DNA from: Chitinophaga pinensis
GTDB taxonomy: Bacteria; Bacteroidota; Bacteroidia; Flavobacteriales_D; Crocinitomicaceae
Assembly: GCA_945863605.1 (NCBI GenBank)
Contig: CAMAZP010000011.1
Location: 1 to 64,000, forward strand
Direction: 5' to 3'
DNA: 64,000 nt
The notes under the pieces were generated by a model. The model did not search any database, was not told the origin of the DNA, and was given only the letters and a program-made list of their open reading frames with translations. Position 1 is the first letter of the stretch. Every line of letters begins with the position of its first letter. A program made the position numbers and the translations under genes. This document shows, in pieces, positions 7,356 through 15,298 of this stretch.

Positions 7356-9145
7356 GCAATTAATAAAAAAACATAAACAAAGTAACATATGAAAGTATCT
7401 CAAGAGCCAGTAAAAATAACTGACATACTAAAAGACAAAACATTTACTGTTCCACTATATCAAAGAGAATATTCCTGGAACTTAGAACAAGTATCTGATT
7501 TATATTATGACATTGCAGATTCGGATGATAATGGACATTTCTTAGGATCTTTGCTTCTTTACGATACAGAGAATTCTCTAAAAATGGAAATTGTAGACGG
7601 ACAGCAAAGGATGACCACGCTCTTTTTACTGCTTTTTAGTACATTGAAAGCATTAATCAATTCAGATAAAATTAAAGCTATCGAAAGAATAAATTCATTA
7701 TTGTTTATTATCGATCCCAATGACCTTTCTGATGATGTTTCATCGTCAGAACCTAGGCTAGAAACAGGCAAAAGAGACAAAAAATTATTTAAATCAATAA
7801 TTAGAAACGAAGATTATTCGGCGTATAAAGATGGAAGAAGACGGTCGCACAGGAATCTTACAAATACGTTAGATTTTTTTGATCAGAGAATTGCAGAAAT
7901 CACAAAAGACCAAGGGCTTACTGGTGTGACAAAATTCACAGAAAAAATAATTAAAAGTGAGTTTATTGTAATGACTGCAGAAAAGCAATCAGATAAATTA
8001 CTTTTATTTAAAACAATTAATGCAAGAGGATTAGAATTGACTCAAGGCGACTTAATCAAAAACGAACTGTGTCATAATTTAGGTTCCTATGATATTGACG
8101 AAGCAATCGACAATTGGGATGAAATAAGAAATCGAATCGAAAAAAACAATGGTAGTTTGGATGTGTTTCTTTTTCATTATTTAAACTCTTTAGATTCAAG
8201 TCAAGAACTAAGGCAGCATTTAGATAAGAAAAGGGGTATTGAAAAATGGGAAAAGAAAAATTATCCACCAGCACCTGAAAAGTATGTCTTTGAAATATAT
8301 GGACAATTAATTGTTAAGGATGGCCCTCAAAAATTTATTGAAGATTTGTTAGTTGCATCCAATAACTACATAAATCTAATCAACCCTAGTAATGAAAAAA
8401 TCTATTTGAATAGTTTAAGGGCAATGGGGGTAAATAAATGTTTTCCATTACTTCTTTCGGCTATAAAAAAATTGAACACAGAAAATTTTGACAAAATTTG
8501 TAAAGGCATAGATTCATTAACTTTTAGACATAGTATTCTAAGAAAAGATCCAAAAGAACTTGAAAGATTTTATTATTTATTAAGTGAATCTTTAATCGGA
8601 GATTCTAATCTAGATGAAATAATAACTAAAATCAAAGACCATTCAAATTTCAAAGAAGAGGAAAAATTTAAAAACGAATTTATATACTCTAGCCCTAAAG
8701 GTTCAATATCAAAAATGATTTTAGATAGAATAACACGTAAACATTCAGAAAGTGTTGATTGGTCAAATAAGGACACACATATTGAGCATATTATGCCTCA
8801 AAAAGCAGCTGGTGAATGGAAAGAAATGTTTGATAAGGATTCCGAAGAGTACAAAGATTATTTAAATAGATTAGGGAATCTAACAATACTCCAAGATAAA
8901 AAGAACATAAAAGCAAAGAACAAAGATTTCATTGACAAAAAAGTATATTATAAAGAATCACGTTTAACAATAACAAACAAACTAAGCGAATACGACAATT
9001 GGGACTATACAGCAATTTCTAAGAGACAAGAATATTTATACGAACAGTCTAAAGACATATGGAATTAACTGCACCTAACAGCGTGCAAGCGCCATAACCC
9101 TGCCGCAGGCGCAACACAGGGTTACGAGCGCCTGCACGCAAAACG
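7350..9145 (+). mobile_element. Putative integron-like cassette 2 (DUF262 gene)
   Basis: This 1.8-kb unit begins with TTAGGTGCA and ends in an attC-like site whose left box TGCACCTAAC (9070-9079) is complementary over ten bases to GTTAGGTGCA at 7349-7358. This is the best cassette signature in the window. It holds a single + strand gene filling almost the whole unit, as in normal cassettes. Confidence 0.6.
7389..9068 (+). CDS. DUF262/DUF1524 (GmrSD-type) protein
   Basis: This 559-residue protein combines a DUF262 domain with PLYQREYSW (22-30) and DGQQRMTT (70-77), both in the ParB/Srx-like NTPase core, and a C-terminal DUF1524 His-Me-finger nuclease motif HIEHIMPQ (464-471) followed by a LGNLTIL segment. 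The single-chain DUF262-DUF1524 layout is that of GmrSD-type IV restriction enzymes, which use nucleotide hydrolysis to cut modified phage DNA; related proteins act with DNA phosphorothioation. Length fits the fused class. The gene is alone in cassette 2, which fits a portable defence gene. Target modification cannot be read from the sequence. Confidence 0.85.
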   Translation: MKVSQEPVKITDILKDKTFTVPLYQREYSWNLEQVSDLYYDIADSDDNGHFLGSLLLYDTENSLKMEIVDGQQRMTTLFLLLFSTLKALINSDKIKAIERINSLLFIIDPNDLSDDVSSSEPRLETGKRDKKLFKSIIRNEDYSAYKDGRRRSHRNLTNTLDFFDQRIAEITKDQGLTGVTKFTEKIIKSEFIVMTAEKQSDKLLLFKTINARGLELTQGDLIKNELCHNLGSYDIDEAIDNWDEIRNRIEKNNGSLDVFLFHYLNSLDSSQELRQHLDKKRGIEKWEKKNYPPAPEKYVFEIYGQLIVKDGPQKFIEDLLVASNNYINLINPSNEKIYLNSLRAMGVNKCFPLLLSAIKKLNTENFDKICKGIDSLTFRHSILRKDPKELERFYYLLSESLIGDSNLDEIITKIKDHSNFKEEEKFKNEFIYSSPKGSISKMILDRITRKHSESVDWSNKDTHIEHIMPQKAAGEWKEMFDKDSEEYKDYLNRLGNLTILQDKKNIKAKNKDFIDKKVYYKESRLTITNKLSEYDNWDYTAISKRQEYLYEQSKDIWN

Positions 9146-9151
9146 TTAGCC
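9070..9151 (+). repeat. attC-like recombination site 2
   Basis: The box TGCACCTAAC (9070-9079; ACCTAAC fits RYYYAAC), a single A, then GCGTGCAAGCGC (9081-9092) pairs with GCGCCTGCACGC (9128-9139), followed by AAAAC and GTTAGCC (9145-9151). An inner stem AACCCTG/CAGGGTT tops the hairpin. The total of about 82 bp is a usual attC length. The GTTA core and the A-versus-AAAAC bulge are shared with site 1. Confidence 0.65.
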
Positions 9152-9881
9152 GTCAGTGTAAGAAAAGACCGTGCTACATTGAAAGTTGACATAAAAATGT
9201 AAATTTATGACTTAAATAAAGGATTTTAATATAATGGCAAGACAAGGAGCAAATAAATTATTGCATAAAGCAAAGAAGTCAAAAAGTGATGAGTTTTACA
9301 CACAATATATTGACATCCAGAAGGAGGTTGAAGCATATTTAGAATATAATCCAGATACATTCCGAAATAAAGTCATCTATTGTAATTGTGATGACCCTTT
9401 TGAGAGTAATTTTTTTCGATATTTCGTTTTAAACTTTAAACGTATTGGATTAAAACAACTTATTACAACTAGCTATAAACCTTCACCTGTAGCTAATACA
9501 CAACTTCAATTATTTGGTGATGATACGACAATAACTAAATCAAAAGGTCGTCCGAAAATAACTGCAAACAAATTTATTATTAATGAAGTTGGCGATATTG
9601 ATGGCGATGGCGAATTTAATTTAAAAGATGTAGCGTTACAGTTAAAGGAAAATAAACATAATGAATGGACTCCTTTAGAAGGTGATGGTGATTTTCGGAG
9701 CAAAGAATCTATATCGCTATTAAAACAAGCCGATATTGTAATAACAAATCCCCCCTTTAGTCTATTTAAAGAGTTTTTGAAACAACTAGTTGAATATGAA
9801 AAAGACTATTTAATTATTGCCAATATTAATGCTATTACTTACAAAGAGGTTTTCCCTTTAATAAAAGAAAATAAAATGTGG
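9146..9881 (+). mobile_element. Putative cassette 3, right end missing
   Basis: The unit starts at TTAGCCGTC after site 2 and contains a DNA methyltransferase gene, but the sequence passes into tyrS at about 9880. No attC-like end or box complementary to GTTAGCCGTC is found downstream. GACCGTGCTA recurs at 9167-9176, 22 bp after the boundary, as in cassette 1. Confidence 0.4.
9234..9881 (+). pseudogene. EcoRI-type adenine-specific DNA methyltransferase, 3' truncated
   Basis: About 216 residues of an EcoRI-type N6-adenine methyltransferase are present. The start has ANKLLHKAKKSKSDEFYTQ, the usual opening of the family. An acidic middle segment leads to the catalytic NPPF (172-175) and then [20 protein letters not shown]. 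In relatives (about 300-330 residues) a WLG-type segment and the C-terminal third follow. Here the reading frame enters tyrosyl-tRNA synthetase DNA out of frame and stops at 9947. The catalytic motif survives, but loss of the last third should inactivate the enzyme. No restriction endonuclease gene is seen beside it. Confidence 0.8.
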
Positions 9882-9884
9882 TGG
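9876..9884. other. Breakpoint joining methyltransferase and tyrS
   Basis: Left of about 9880 the sequence reads as methyltransferase (KENKMW). From 9880 it reads, in another frame, as the [14 protein letters not shown] block of tyrosyl-tRNA synthetase. Short TGG-rich microhomology sits at the joint (TGTGGTGGCG). Neither a target-site duplication nor an attC-like site is visible there. Confidence 0.75.
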
Positions 9885-10950
9885 CGCAACAGGAATGGTG
9901 GGCGATCCTTCAGGAAAATCGCAAGAGCGCAATTTATTGGATGCTGAAACGTTGAATCACAATGTGGCTTGTGTGAAATCGCAATTGGAGAAATTCTTGG
10001 ATTTTTCGGGTGAAAATGCTGCTGAAATGGTGAACAATTACGATTGGTTTCAGAATATGAGCTTTTTGGATTTCATTCGCGACGTTGGAAAACACATCAC
10101 TGTAAATTACATGTTATCAAAAGATTCGGTAAAAAAGCGCTTGGAAACAGGAATGTCTTTTACTGAATTCTCCTACCAATTGGTGCAAGGCTACGACTTT
10201 TACCATTTGAATCTTCACCACAACTGCATCGTTCAGATGGGCGGTTCAGATCAGTGGGGAAATATCGTTACAGGAACAGAATTGATTCGCAGAAAATCGG
10301 GTGGAGAAGCGTATGCCGTAACCACACCTTTGATTAAAAAAGCGGACGGAACAAAATTCGGAAAAACGGAAGGCGGAAGCGTTTGGTTGGATCCTGAAAA
10401 AACAAGTCCATACCAATTTTACCAATTTTGGTTGAATTCCAGTGATACCGACTCTGCAAATTACATCCGTATTTTTACTTTGCGTTCGAAAGAAGAAATT
10501 GAAGCACTGGAAGCTGAACACAACGAAGCACCGCATTTGCGTATTCTACAAAAAGCGATTGCAGAAGACATTACAACACGTGTTCACGGAGCAGAAGCCT
10601 TGCAAGCAGCGATTGCAGCAAGTAATATTTTATTTGGAAAATCCACTTCTGACGATTTAAAATCCTTGAGTGAGAAAGACTTTTTCAGTGTTTTTGAAGG
10701 CGTTCCTCAAGCGACCATTTCCCGTGAAGAATTCGGCGAAGGAATAAGCATCGTGGAAGCAATGGCCGCAAAAACAAACTTCTTAGCATCCAACGGCGAA
10801 GCACGTCGTGAATTGAAAGCAAACGCCATCGCAGTGAACAAAGAAAAAGTGACTGAAAGTTTTGTGATAACTGCTAAACACTTAATTAACAATAAATACG
10901 TTTTGCTCGGAAAAGGCAAGAAGAATAATTATATTTTGGTGGTGGAGTGA
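9880..10950 (+). pseudogene. tyrS: Tyrosyl-tRNA synthetase, 5' truncated
   Basis: The open frame covers about 356 residues of a bacterial TyrRS beginning at [14 protein letters not shown]. It includes [19 protein letters not shown], the KMSKS-equivalent KFGKT (154-158 counted from the internal Met at 9895) and a C-terminal S4-like domain. Full-length enzymes are about 430 residues, so the first ~70-75 are missing, including the HIGH motif of the Rossmann active site. The ATG at 9895 is an internal methionine, not a true start. Since tyrS is essential, either another copy exists or the joint at about 9880 is an assembly artefact. Confidence 0.9.
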
Positions 10951-10988
10951 TGGTTATAAACTTGATACCTTAGATTTTAATTACATAA

Positions 10989-11159
10989 TTTATTATTTTT
11001 GAATCTCACTTAACTTTTTTCAATAACTTTCACTGCAATTATAAAGACTTCGAAAACATACACAACCATAAATTCGACGACATTGAACAAGTATTGAAGT
11101 ATTTGATTCAAAAGGATAAAAAACAAAATATTCAAGTTGAACGCAAAAAGGTTAGGTAA
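10989..11159 (+). pseudogene. Possible C-terminal remnant of an ORF6N-type gene
   Basis: An open stretch without a start codon ends in FDDIEQVLKYLIQKDKK followed by a basic tail and a stop at 11157-11159. This resembles the C-terminal end of ORF6N-domain proteins, with a helix of the type IExIFxYLKxLEK and then a basic tail. It lies just upstream of a clear ORF6N N-terminal fragment. The similarity is short, so this is a weak call. Confidence 0.3.
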
Positions 11160-11247
11160 AAGAAATAAACCTAAAAAATCTGGTTTTTTTACTAAATACC
11201 ATTGCTAAAAATCAACTATTTCACTAACTCAAAGTGAAAATCAACAA

Positions 11248-11352
11248 ATGGAACTAGAATTAATTAAACGTAGCATCCTCGAAATCAGAGGAAAGAAAGT
11301 TGTGTTTGACATAGATTTAAATTTGATTTTTTCATTATATTTGATAAAATAA
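11248..11352 (+). pseudogene. ORF6N-domain N-terminal fragment
   Basis: This 34-codon frame reads IKRSILEIRGKKVVFDIDLN and then ends shortly after. It matches the hallmark start of ORF6N (KilA-N-like, phage-associated) proteins, I-x-x-I-x-x-IRGxxVMLDxDLAxLY, of which only the first block remains. Family members are about 170-300 residues, so this is a relic. With the fragment at 10989-11159 it fills most of the gap between tyrS and the SHOCT gene. Confidence 0.5.
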
Positions 11353-11365
11353 AATCAACAAAAGC

Positions 11366-11983
11366 ATGAAAAATTTATTGTTTGGATTATTAATGGCGGT
11401 AAGTTTTTGCTCAAATGCCCAAAAAGACACTTTAAACCTTTCAACAATCAAGTCAATTGGTTATGATACAAAAGCTTTAAAGGCATTTGGTAAGCAATTT
11501 GAAAATAAACAAACTTTTGAGAGTGTTAAAGATTATAATGGTCATGTCTATAAACTAGGAGATAAATTTAAATTGGGATCACCCCAAAAAGTTCAAGGAG
11601 CTCTTGAAAACACTCATTTTTTCGGGATTTACATAGGCGATGCGATATCTTCAATTATTCCAGCAACAGAAATAGTCACAACGTTAAGACTGCCCGGACA
11701 AGGTTTTAGTGGAGCGGAGTGTACAATAATAAAAATTGGAATAAGAAAATCATTTGGTTTTGCTATGCCATTTATTGTATTTTCATGTGCAGGTTTAGAA
11801 ATAAGCATGTCTTCGATTGATTCATCTTTACTTACAAAGGAATTGATTGACCCTAATGCACCTATGAGCAGTGAAGAAGCTATTTCAAAACTTAAAGAAT
11901 TAAAAGAAAAACTGGAATTGGAATTGATAACTAAAGAAGAATATGATTTCCAAAAAAATGAACTATCCAAGTTTATTAAATAA
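11366..11983 (+). CDS. Exported protein with C-terminal SHOCT-like domain
   Basis: This 205-residue protein has a clear signal peptide (about 1-18, ending CSNAQ). The middle (about 20-155) is not recognised and is moderately hydrophobic around 85-150. The last ~35 residues, from EEAISKLKELKEKLELELI to a TKEEYDFQKNEL stretch, fit the SHOCT (short C-terminal) domain, a helical hairpin often found at the end of exported or membrane proteins. It stands alone in an AT-rich region with phage-type and toxin-antitoxin relics. No function can be assigned. Confidence 0.6.
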   Translation: MKNLLFGLLMAVSFCSNAQKDTLNLSTIKSIGYDTKALKAFGKQFENKQTFESVKDYNGHVYKLGDKFKLGSPQKVQGALENTHFFGIYIGDAISSIIPATEIVTTLRLPGQGFSGAECTIIKIGIRKSFGFAMPFIVFSCAGLEISMSSIDSSLLTKELIDPNAPMSSEEAISKLKELKEKLELELITKEEYDFQKNELSKFIK

Positions 11984-12266
11984 AAGGCTGTAATTATTTT
12001 CTAATTTCTTCATGGTTTAAAACTGTTTACACTTTTTATTGTAAAATTTAATCTCTTTATTAACAATTTTTATGGGCTTATCAGTAAACGTTTTTATATC
12101 TCATCAAAATTGAAGGTTTTTTTTAACTTTAGTAAATATCTATGATATAAAAAGTAAGTATTTAAGTCTAGAAAAAAAATAGAGATTTAAAATTTAATCA
12201 AAGGCTAAATTATTTGTATTCAAAGAAAATAAATGGTAAATTCGTTAACAATAAGTTTTTTATAAA

Positions 12267-12431
12267 ATGGCTAAACCTATAAAAATCACACCTATACTAA
12301 AAGGAAAAGATGCTGTTAAATTTCTTTCTAAATTGAAAGAAAATAGATCTTTTGAATCAAAATCCTCGTCAAAATTAAATGAAGTAAGAAAAGATTCAGC
12401 TTTGTTCAAATCGAAAATAAAAAAAGCTTAA
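12267..12431 (+). CDS. Small basic protein, likely antitoxin of the GNAT pair
   Basis: This 54-residue, Lys/Ser-rich protein begins MAKPIKITPILKGKDAVKF. Its stop codon is 6 bp before the start of a GNAT acetyltransferase of the toxin type. Position, size and tight coupling fit an antitoxin. It is shorter than the usual ribbon-helix-helix DUF1778 antitoxins (about 90 residues), and no DNA-binding motif is obvious. The role is inferred from context. Confidence 0.55.
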   Translation: MAKPIKITPILKGKDAVKFLSKLKENRSFESKSSSKLNEVRKDSALFKSKIKKA

Positions 12432-12437
12432 ACAGGT

Positions 12438-12986
12438 TTGGAAGAAGAGTTATTACAAATTAGCCTTATTTTATTAAATGAAAACCACACTATTAAACCA
12501 TTTAATTGTGGAGATAATGATTTAAATGAATTCTTATTCGAAAAGGCTAAACTCTATACTAAAGAGTTATTAGCAACCACGTTTATTTTAGAAAATTCAA
12601 CTCAAACGGTAGCATATTATAGCATTTTTAATGATAGTTTAAAAGTTGAAGAAGAAGACTTTATAAGTAAATCTGCCCTTAAACGATTTCTTAAAGTATT
12701 AGTATCCCAACCCAAAAGACATTTAAAATCCTTTCCAGCGCTGAAAATTGGGAGGTTAGGAATCGATGAAAAATTTAAAGGAAAAGGTTTAGGGAGACTT
12801 ATCGTTAACAATCTAATTTCGGAAACATTAGAACTTAACCAAAGACAAGGTTGCAAATTGATTACCGTTGATGCTTATCGCGAATCTTTGGTTTTTTATG
12901 AAAGATTAAACTTTGAATATCTAACAGAGAATGATAAGGAAGATGAAACTAGACAAATGTATTTCGATTTATCTACACTAGTGTAA
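12438..12986 (+). CDS. GNAT acetyltransferase, likely toxin of a type II TA pair
   Basis: This 182-residue GNAT protein has the toxin-like N-terminus IKPFNCGDNDLNEFL, the strand LKIGRLGID followed by the acetyl-CoA loop KGKGLGRLI (Q/RxxGxG/A class), and a C-terminal DAYRESLVFYERLNF block. This layout is shared by TacT/AtaT-type toxins, which acetylate aminoacyl-tRNA. TTG at 12438 is chosen as start because no ATG lies in the first ~100 codons in frame and the preceding small gene ends at 12431. It pairs with that gene as a candidate toxin-antitoxin operon. Confidence 0.75.
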   Translation: MEEELLQISLILLNENHTIKPFNCGDNDLNEFLFEKAKLYTKELLATTFILENSTQTVAYYSIFNDSLKVEEEDFISKSALKRFLKVLVSQPKRHLKSFPALKIGRLGIDEKFKGKGLGRLIVNNLISETLELNQRQGCKLITVDAYRESLVFYERLNFEYLTENDKEDETRQMYFDLSTLV

Positions 12987-13123
12987 AAACTTATATTTTA
13001 TAAATAAAATTTAAATAGTTCGAGAATTCAGTATTCATAACCATTGAAATACCCAAGTTTTAAAATGAAATAACCTCAATTCAATCAGAACAATTATTTT
13101 CGTAAATCTAAAATTCTTGAAAA

Positions 13124-15250
13124 ATGAAATTTTCCTTTTTAAAATCTACTTTTCTATTCATTTACCTATCAGTTTTTGTGGCGCGCGCCGAAGAAGGAAT
13201 GCTTATCCCATCTTTAATTGCTGCCTTTGAATCTGATATGAAAGCAAAAGGCATGAAATTGTCAGCAGCTGATATTTACAGCGTCAATTCTACAAGCTTG
13301 AAAGATGCAATTCTGCAATTTGGTGGTGGCTGTACAGCTGAATTAGTTTCTAAACAAGGATTACTTTTAACTAATCATCACTGTGGCTACTCGCAAATTC
13401 AATCTCATTCTTCGTTGGAAAAAGATTATTTGAAAAACGGATTTTGGGCAAAAACAAAAGAAGAAGAATTACCAAATCCAGGATTGACTGCTTTGAGAAT
13501 TGTGCGTATTGAAGATGTAACGCAAACAGTTTTAGCTGGTGCAAGTTCCAAAAACGATCAAGCAACCATTCAAGCAAACATTAAAAAACTTTGTGCCGCA
13601 GCGGTTGTTGGAACCCATTATGAAGCTGAAATCAAACCGTTCAATTATGGAAATGATTACTACATGATGGTGAAAGAAACGTTTTTAGACGTGCGTTTTG
13701 TAGGGACTCCTCCCAATTCAATTGGAAAATTTGGTGGTGACACAGATAATTGGGTTTGGCCAAGACACACAGGTGATTTCTCCGTTTTTAGAGTTTATGC
13801 TGGAAAAGACAATAAACCTGCGCCCTATTCGAAGGATAACGTTCCTTACCAACCGCTTCATTTTCTTCCAATTTCATTTAAAGACAGAAAAGTTGGCGAT
13901 TTCACAATGGTTTATGGCTTTCCTGGTCAAACAGAACAACACGTGGTTTCTAGCTATTTGAAATTTATCGTCGAAAAAGAACGCCCAGCTCGAATAAAAA
14001 TGCGCGATTTTTCCTTAAACGCAATTAATGAGGGAATGAAAAGTTCAGATTTAATTCGTATTCAATATTCGGCAAAGCAAGCAAGTATTGCAAACGCTTG
14101 GAAAAAATGGATTGGACAAATTGATGGTTTGAAACAATTAGATGCAGTTTCTATTAAAATCGAGCAAGAAAAAAAATATATAGAAATTGCAAACTCCAAT
14201 TCGGAATGGAAAAAATACGCTGAGGTAATTGCTAAAATGAATGAATTAGTGGCTACAAAATCGGATTTAGAATTCAAATATGCAATGGGTGTTGAATATT
14301 TATCAGTTGGTCCTGAATATTTTAAATTGGCACGTTCATTAAATGATTTGATTACCAACTACTCGAAATACAAAGAAAAAGGTGAATTAAAATCAGTTAT
14401 TGATAAATTAAAAACAAGTGCAGAAGGATTTTTTAAAAATTACAATCCAAAAATAGATGAAAAGATTTTCTTACTTCAAACAGAGGAATATTACAAACAA
14501 TTAAAAATTGAAACAAAAGAACCAGCTGATATATATGCAACGTTTTTAGCAAAGGCCATTTATTCAAAATCAATCTTCACAAATAAAGAAAGATACTTGG
14601 CTTTTTTAGATAAATTTTCTGAAAAAAGTTTAAAGAAAATCAATAGTGACTTGGGTTTTGCTCATTACAATAAACATATCACCGAATTCAGAAATAATGT
14701 ACTTCCAGGGTTTCAAGCCTATCAAAACGAAATGACTGCGCTTTTACAAGTGTATGTCGAAGGTAAATTTGTGATGTTTCCGGATGCTAAACATTGGCCA
14801 GATGCGAACAGTACATTGAGAATCACTTATGGTCAATTAGAGGGCTCATCACCAACTGATGGAATGATGTATACTGAACACACAACTCTTGATGGAATTG
14901 TTGTAAAATACAACACAGGAAACCCTGACTTTGAATTACTTCCAAGAATGTTAGAATTACACGAGGCTAAAAATTATGGAGACTACGCACAAGATGGAGA
15001 ATTATGGGTGTGTTTCACAGGTTCCAATCATACAACTGGTGGTAATTCTGGTTCGCCAGTAATTGATGCAAACGGCTATTTAATGGGCTTAAACTTTGAT
15101 CGTACTTGGGAGTCAACTATGAGTGATTACATGTTTGATGCAAGTCGCTGCAGAAACGTTGTGGTGGATATTCGCTACGTAATGTGGGTGATGGATATTT
15201 ACTCTGGTGCAAAACACTTAGTTGACGAAATGACATTAATGAAAGATTAA
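13124..15250 (+). CDS. S46 dipeptidyl-peptidase, DPP11-like (Asp/Glu-specific)
   Basis: This 708-residue protein has a signal peptide (about 1-22) and the chymotrypsin-type triad of family S46: TNHHC with His85/86, HTGDFS with Asp218, and GNSGSP with Ser642. It removes dipeptides from oligopeptides, probably in the periplasm. Eighteen residues after the catalytic Ser there is Arg660 in GLNFDRTW. In Porphyromonas enzymes the equivalent position is Arg673 in acidic-residue-specific DPP11 and Gly in DPP7, so DPP11-type specificity is inferred. Length is typical of the family. It stands alone. Confidence 0.9.
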   Translation: MKFSFLKSTFLFIYLSVFVARAEEGMLIPSLIAAFESDMKAKGMKLSAADIYSVNSTSLKDAILQFGGGCTAELVSKQGLLLTNHHCGYSQIQSHSSLEKDYLKNGFWAKTKEEELPNPGLTALRIVRIEDVTQTVLAGASSKNDQATIQANIKKLCAAAVVGTHYEAEIKPFNYGNDYYMMVKETFLDVRFVGTPPNSIGKFGGDTDNWVWPRHTGDFSVFRVYAGKDNKPAPYSKDNVPYQPLHFLPISFKDRKVGDFTMVYGFPGQTEQHVVSSYLKFIVEKERPARIKMRDFSLNAINEGMKSSDLIRIQYSAKQASIANAWKKWIGQIDGLKQLDAVSIKIEQEKKYIEIANSNSEWKKYAEVIAKMNELVATKSDLEFKYAMGVEYLSVGPEYFKLARSLNDLITNYSKYKEKGELKSVIDKLKTSAEGFFKNYNPKIDEKIFLLQTEEYYKQLKIETKEPADIYATFLAKAIYSKSIFTNKERYLAFLDKFSEKSLKKINSDLGFAHYNKHITEFRNNVLPGFQAYQNEMTALLQVYVEGKFVMFPDAKHWPDANSTLRITYGQLEGSSPTDGMMYTEHTTLDGIVVKYNTGNPDFELLPRMLELHEAKNYGDYAQDGELWVCFTGSNHTTGGNSGSPVIDANGYLMGLNFDRTWESTMSDYMFDASRCRNVVVDIRYVMWVMDIYSGAKHLVDEMTLMKD

Positions 15251-15298
15251 ATTTATATTTGCTTTTTCTTTTTTAAAATTACTATTGAATTTCCCCGT

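Noticed and set aside
9895..10950. Intact tyrosyl-tRNA synthetase starting at ATG 9895
   Set aside because: That ATG is the internal Met of [10 protein letters not shown], and the HIGH-motif region is missing, so the gene is truncated.
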